Source: Burkholderia sp. 9120
Lineage (GTDB): Bacteria; Pseudomonadota; Gammaproteobacteria; Burkholderiales; Burkholderiaceae
Direction: 5' to 3'
Assembly: GCF_000745015.1 (NCBI RefSeq)
Contig: NZ_JQNA01000002.1
Span: 5,270,001-5,334,000 of the forward strand
Length of the DNA: 64,000 nucleotides
This document shows positions 60,473 through 64,000 of the stretch, piece after piece (position 1 is the first letter of the stretch; every line of letters begins with the position of its first letter). Both the position numbers and the translations under genes were made by a program. The notes below the pieces were generated by a model. It had not been told where the DNA came from. It saw only the letters and a program-made list of their open reading frames with translations, and made no database searches.

Positions 60473-61413
60473 ACACCTTCTCCTTCGCGTGCTCGGCGTG
60501 CGGCAAATGCTGCAATACGCCACCGGCGATGACATTGCCCGAGTTGTTCCGGCATCGCGATCTGTTCATTGGTTGTCTGGCGATTGGCCGCGTACCGCGC
60601 AAGCGGCCCGGCGAACGGCTGCGTGCGGGTCGGCACGAAAGCGTACTCGACGAAGCGGATGCCGCCGCGTTTGCTTCGCTAGCGGATACGTTGCTGCATG
60701 GTGCCGGCGATACCTTCAGCATCGTCACGCAGGGCTACGACTACCCGTCTCTCGCACGCTGCCCCGCGCTCGAAGACGACGGACGCTGCGGCATCCATCT
60801 GAAGGGCAAACCCGTCACGTGCGAAGTGGTCCCGCTCGATCCGCTCGTGCCGGACACGCTGCAGCATCTGGTGCTGGCTGGGCGCAATCAAAGCGCGCTC
60901 TATCTCGGCGCCGATTGCATTCAGGAAGGACCCCGCGCCGACGCGACGCTGCTGGTTGCCGAGGGCCGAATCGAAGACGCGAGCGCTCAAAACGCGTTGG
61001 CGCGTCGCCGCCACGCGCTCGAACAGGAAAAGACGATGTGGGGTCGCGCCGTATTCGAATCGCTGCGTCAAGATCTGTTCGAATCGCCCACCGCGTTGGC
61101 TCGCATTCCCGTCGGGGTCTCTCTGACGATTTCGATCGTGCCGGCGCTGTTGGCCGTAGCCGGCGCGTCAGTGCGCTGCCGTGAGTGGTGTCTTGACTAT
61201 ATCGACAGTCAACTCGCGTTGATCGAATGCCGCATCGCGCAAGCGTTGCTGCGCCGTCGGCTCGACGATCGTCCGGTCACGCAGGAACTGCGCGGCTTCG
61301 CCAACGCGTTTCAGCGCGCCAGAACGCTGCTGACTGCGCCGACACAGAGCCGCAACGAAAACACGACCTTCGGTGCGAGCGTCGAAGCCTACTTATCCGG
61401 CGCGGACCGCTAA
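60466..61413 (+). CDS. YkgJ-family Cys-cluster protein
   Basis: A 315-residue protein with the YkgJ motif near its start (SFACSACGKCCNTPP), plus Cys in SLARCPALEDDGRCGIHLKGKPVTCEVVPL, so seven or more conserved Cys form a probable metal or Fe-S site. It has no signal peptide. GTG 60466 is chosen: it overlaps the previous gene by 7 bp and starts directly before the Cys cluster. It is the last gene of the sulfatase operon and abuts the convergent emrA stop without spacing. Biochemical role of the family is unknown. Confidence 0.78.
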   Translation: MVNTFSFACSACGKCCNTPPAMTLPELFRHRDLFIGCLAIGRVPRKRPGERLRAGRHESVLDEADAAAFASLADTLLHGAGDTFSIVTQGYDYPSLARCPALEDDGRCGIHLKGKPVTCEVVPLDPLVPDTLQHLVLAGRNQSALYLGADCIQEGPRADATLLVAEGRIEDASAQNALARRRHALEQEKTMWGRAVFESLRQDLFESPTALARIPVGVSLTISIVPALLAVAGASVRCREWCLDYIDSQLALIECRIAQALLRRRLDDRPVTQELRGFANAFQRARTLLTAPTQSRNENTTFGASVEAYLSGADR

Positions 61414-62652
61414 CTAATCGGCTGCGCCGCCTCGGTCGCTGTTCTCCCTGACGATTCGCGCAATCAATGCGTCGGCATCACGCGACACGTTGTCGTGCAC
61501 GCGGGTCGTCTGTGTCGCCGCCGGTGTGTCGTTGCCGATCAGATGACCGCCGCGCTGGTGCGTATCCACCGACACCTGCATCGACAAACCCAGCCGCAAC
61601 GGATGCGCGGCCAGTTCCGCCGCATCCAGCGAAATCACAATCGGCACGCGCTGCACGACCTTGATCCAGTTGCCGGCCGCGTTCTGCGACGGCAACATCG
61701 AAAACGCGCTACCCGTACCCGCCGAAAAACCTTCCACATGCCCGCGATACACCACTTGCGAGCCATACACATCCGACACGATACGCACCGGCTGCCCCAC
61801 CCGCATGCTGCGAATCTGCCCTTCCTTGAAGTTGGCCTCGACCCACAAACGTTCGAGCGGAATGATCGACATCAACGCGAGCCCCGGCCCAACCTGCTGC
61901 CCGATCTGCACCGAACGCTGGCCGACCGTGCCGTCCACCGGCGACACCACCGTCGTGCGCTGAAAATTGCGGTACGCGAGCCGCAATTGCGCTGCGGCCT
62001 GCAACACCGTCGGACTCGATTCGATCGGGAATTTGCCGCTTAACGCGCGCGCGGCGTCGAGTTGAACCTGCGCCGACGCGAGATTCGCCTGCGCGACCGC
62101 CACCGTCTCTTTGGCGCGCGCCAGTTCTTCCGGCGACACGACTTCCACCGACGCATGGTCGCGCGCCGCCAGCGCGCGTTGCGCCAAAGCGAGTTCGGCG
62201 CGGCGCGCGTCGATGGATTGCACGTACAGCTTGCGCGAGATCGTGGCGTTCGCCACCTGGCGCACGGCCAGCGTCAGTTGTGCGCGAGCCTGCGCGAACG
62301 CGGCGGCGGCCTCGGTGTCGTCGAGCTTGACGAGCGGCTGACCGGCACGCACCTGGCGCGTGTTGTCCACCAGAATATCCGTGACGGTACCCGGTATTTG
62401 CGCCGCGATCTGCACGATGTTGCCGGCCACGTAGGCGTCATCGGTCTCCTCGTAGAAGCGCGCGCTCAATCCCCAGTACGTGAGCCATGCCGCGCCGACA
62501 AGCGCCACCACGCCGAAGAAAATGGCGAAACGGCGCCGCCGTGCCGCACGTTTGCGGTCGTGCAGCGTATCCGCAGGGTCCGCCATGCTGGCCGCGTCGG
62601 GCTGTTCCTGGGTCCAGCCGGCGGCATGCTGTGCCTGTTTATCGTTGTGCAT
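61414..62652 (-). CDS. emrA: EmrA-type membrane fusion protein
   Basis: A 412-residue HlyD-family adaptor with a basic cytoplasmic N-terminus, one membrane helix (FAIFFGVVALVGAAWLTYWGL), first lipoyl half (YVAGNIVQIAAQIPGTVTDILVDNTRQVRAGQPLVKLDDTEA), a long coiled coil and the second half (VVSPVDGTVGQRSVQIGQQVGPGLALM). It is of the EmrA/VceA class that partners MFS pumps. The start codon directly follows the stop of the outer-membrane gene. No EmrB permease gene follows within the window. Confidence 0.88.
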   Translation of the reverse strand: MHNDKQAQHAAGWTQEQPDAASMADPADTLHDRKRAARRRRFAIFFGVVALVGAAWLTYWGLSARFYEETDDAYVAGNIVQIAAQIPGTVTDILVDNTRQVRAGQPLVKLDDTEAAAAFAQARAQLTLAVRQVANATISRKLYVQSIDARRAELALAQRALAARDHASVEVVSPEELARAKETVAVAQANLASAQVQLDAARALSGKFPIESSPTVLQAAAQLRLAYRNFQRTTVVSPVDGTVGQRSVQIGQQVGPGLALMSIIPLERLWVEANFKEGQIRSMRVGQPVRIVSDVYGSQVVYRGHVEGFSAGTGSAFSMLPSQNAAGNWIKVVQRVPIVISLDAAELAAHPLRLGLSMQVSVDTHQRGGHLIGNDTPAATQTTRVHDNVSRDADALIARIVRENSDRGGAAD

Positions 62653-64000
62653 TCAATCGAAGTGCGTGTCCATGATGCGTGCGTGGGAGAAAAAGGCCGG
62701 CTGCGAGTGCGCGATCGGTGCGCCGGCCACGTTGCGTTCGTCAAAACCGCCGCCGAGCGCGCCGACCAGCGCCACTTGCAGCAAGCGGCGGCGGCCTTGC
62801 AGATCGACCTGCTGCGCGCGCTCGTCGAGCAGCGACAGATCCGCGAGCGTCACGTCCTTCTGCATGCCGATACCGCGCCGGTGTCGCTCCTCGGCAATCG
62901 CGACGATGCGCGAGGCCGCGTCCACCGCGCGCGCCTGTTCGAGCGCGAGCGTGTCAATGGTGCGCAGCGAGGTGAGCTGCTGGGCGACCTCGCCGAGCGC
63001 CTGGTCGATGGTCTTGTTGTAGAGGCCAACGGCCGCGTCCACATTGGCGTAGTCACCGCCTAGTTGCGCGCGCAACCGCGTTCTGTCGAAGATGGGCAGC
63101 GAAATGGCCGGCCCCACCGAACCGGTCAGCGCGGCGCGCGAGAACAGCGCGGCCGGCGTCAACGCAGTGAGCCCGGCAAACGCCACCAGATTCACATCGG
63201 GATAAAACTGCGCGCGTGTTGCGTCGGTATTGGCGAGCGCCGCTTCGGCCCGCAACCGTGCCGCGACAATGTCGGGACGACGGCCTAGCAGATCGACCGG
63301 CAGTTGCGCGGGCAACGGACTGTCAGCCGTCGCGGCAAGTCGCGGACGATGCAACGACAAGCCGCGCTCCGGACCGCGCCCCGTCAACACGCCGATCTGC
63401 AATTCGGTCAACTGGATACGCTCGTCGTTGAGCGCCTGCTGCGACGCGAGGCGGCTACGTTTGAGCGAGGCATCGGCTGCGTCGTACGCGTTGTCGATCC
63501 CGCGCGCGCCGCGCTCGCGCAGCACGGCGTCGACGTGGTCCGCGGCCTGTTGCTTTTGCAACAGGATTTCCTGCATCGCGAATGCGCGGTCGAGGTCGCA
63601 GTAGAGCGTCACCAAGGCGACCGTCAGCGTGAGACGCGCCTGTTCCGCGTCGATGCGAGCGGCGTCGCGCGTGGATAGCAGGCTGCGTGTCAGCGCGGCA
63701 TTCTTGCCCCACAGATCGAGTTGATAACTCAAACCGGCGATCACCGCGGACGGCGACACCGTCGAATTGTTGAACAACTGCACCGGAATCTGCTGGCCGC
63801 CGACCGACACGTCGGCCACATTGTCCGGCTGCGGCAAACGGGTTTTGCTGACCGATGCGACCGCCGTGCCGGTCAAGCCAGTCAGCGACGCGAACTGTTC
63901 CAGTTGCGCCTGCGCCCCGCCGACTCGCGCCTTGGCGATCTGCAGATCGGGATTGTTCTGCAACGCTTCGGCGGCGAGTTCATTCAGTTGCGGATCGTTG
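62653..64000 (-). CDS. NodT-family outer-membrane efflux protein, 5'-truncated
   Basis: About 449 C-terminal residues of an RND/EmrAB-type outer-membrane channel (NodT family). The frame is open to the right edge, so the start and signal peptide lie outside. Two OEP repeats are seen, with YQLDLWGKNAALTRSLLSTRDAARIDAEQARLTLTVALVTLYCDLDRA (given in part), and RRPDIVAARLRAEAALANTDATRAQFYPDVNLVAFAG, both diagnostic for NodT. It is the first of the visible efflux genes and is directly followed by emrA. Confidence 0.87.
   Translation of the reverse strand, partial: NDPQLNELAAEALQNNPDLQIAKARVGGAQAQLEQFASLTGLTGTAVASVSKTRLPQPDNVADVSVGGQQIPVQLFNNSTVSPSAVIAGLSYQLDLWGKNAALTRSLLSTRDAARIDAEQARLTLTVALVTLYCDLDRAFAMQEILLQKQQAADHVDAVLRERGARGIDNAYDAADASLKRSRLASQQALNDERIQLTELQIGVLTGRGPERGLSLHRPRLAATADSPLPAQLPVDLLGRRPDIVAARLRAEAALANTDATRAQFYPDVNLVAFAGLTALTPAALFSRAALTGSVGPAISLPIFDRTRLRAQLGGDYANVDAAVGLYNKTIDQALGEVAQQLTSLRTIDTLALEQARAVDAASRIVAIAEERHRRGIGMQKDVTLADLSLLDERAQQVDLQGRRRLLQVALVGALGGGFDERNVAGAPIAHSQPAFFSHARIMDTHFD

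Noticed and set aside
1..64000. tRNA, rRNA, riboswitch or mobile element
   Set aside because: I saw no cloverleaf with a GTTCRA T-loop context, no rRNA sequence, no transposase or integrase, and no terminal inverted repeats. A tRNAscan, Rfam and ISfinder search would settle this.

Overview
The window is a 64-kb piece of a high-GC chromosome from a beta-proteobacterium, most likely Paraburkholderia or Burkholderia. The reasons are the dense coding with GC-rich third positions, several families typical of that group (a DUF4148 protein, a Burkholderia-type trimeric porin, the DUF3348/DUF802/OmpA/DUF2894 block, a DUF3311-MctP pair), and a carnitine catabolic cluster in the order known from Pseudomonas and Burkholderia. 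I see no rRNA, tRNA, CRISPR array, insertion sequence or phage genes. The organism assignment is an inference.

Left part (1-14,150). A 5'-truncated succinate-semialdehyde dehydrogenase gene ends in a clear terminator, followed by a small DUF4148 exported protein. Next is a complete carnitine degradation locus: the divergent regulator cdhR, then caiX-cdhC-cdhA-cdhB-hocS (periplasmic binding protein, 3-dehydrocarnitine cleavage enzyme, carnitine dehydrogenase, betainyl-CoA thioesterase, short-chain acylcarnitine hydrolase). An atypical response regulator separates it from a ytcA-mdtN-mdtO-mdtP tripartite efflux operon.

Middle part (14,150-36,200). This holds DUF2182 and DUF899 genes, a transcription factor with a beta-propeller partner, a probable operon of a solute-binding protein, quinone oxidoreductase, MFS carboxylate transporter and TctD/TctE-like two-component system, an Rrf2 regulator divergent from a dithiol-oxidase-like flavoprotein, a MarR regulator with a small membrane protein, and a MerR/TipAS regulator. 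Then comes an unusual overlapping operon of three SPFH (HflK/HflC-like) genes and a His-rich P-type metal ATPase behind an ArsR-type regulator, followed by a porin.

Right part (36,200-64,000). After TerB-like, NhaR, TerC and zinc-ribbon genes comes a four-gene block (DUF3348, a MotA/TolQ-like protein with a very long tail, a MotB/OmpA-like protein, DUF2894) that looks like a peptidoglycan-anchored ion-driven motor, architecturally similar to ZorAB. Next are an NmrA-like reductase, a LysR gene with a D-amino-acid-dehydrogenase-like gene, a Fur-box-preceded TonB receptor-Sel1-PiuC iron operon, an orphan XRE/HipB-like gene behind three evenly spaced palindromes, a monocarboxylate permease (DUF3311-MctP) divergent from its probable two-component system, a sulfatase-maturase-binding protein-YkgJ operon, and a truncated NodT/EmrA efflux unit.

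The best candidates for undescribed systems are the four-gene motor (38,923-43,654) and the SPFH trio plus P-type ATPase (27,423-33,733). Smaller items are the sulfatase with a non-canonical maturation motif beside a secreted maturase, and the triple-palindrome array in front of the orphan XRE gene.
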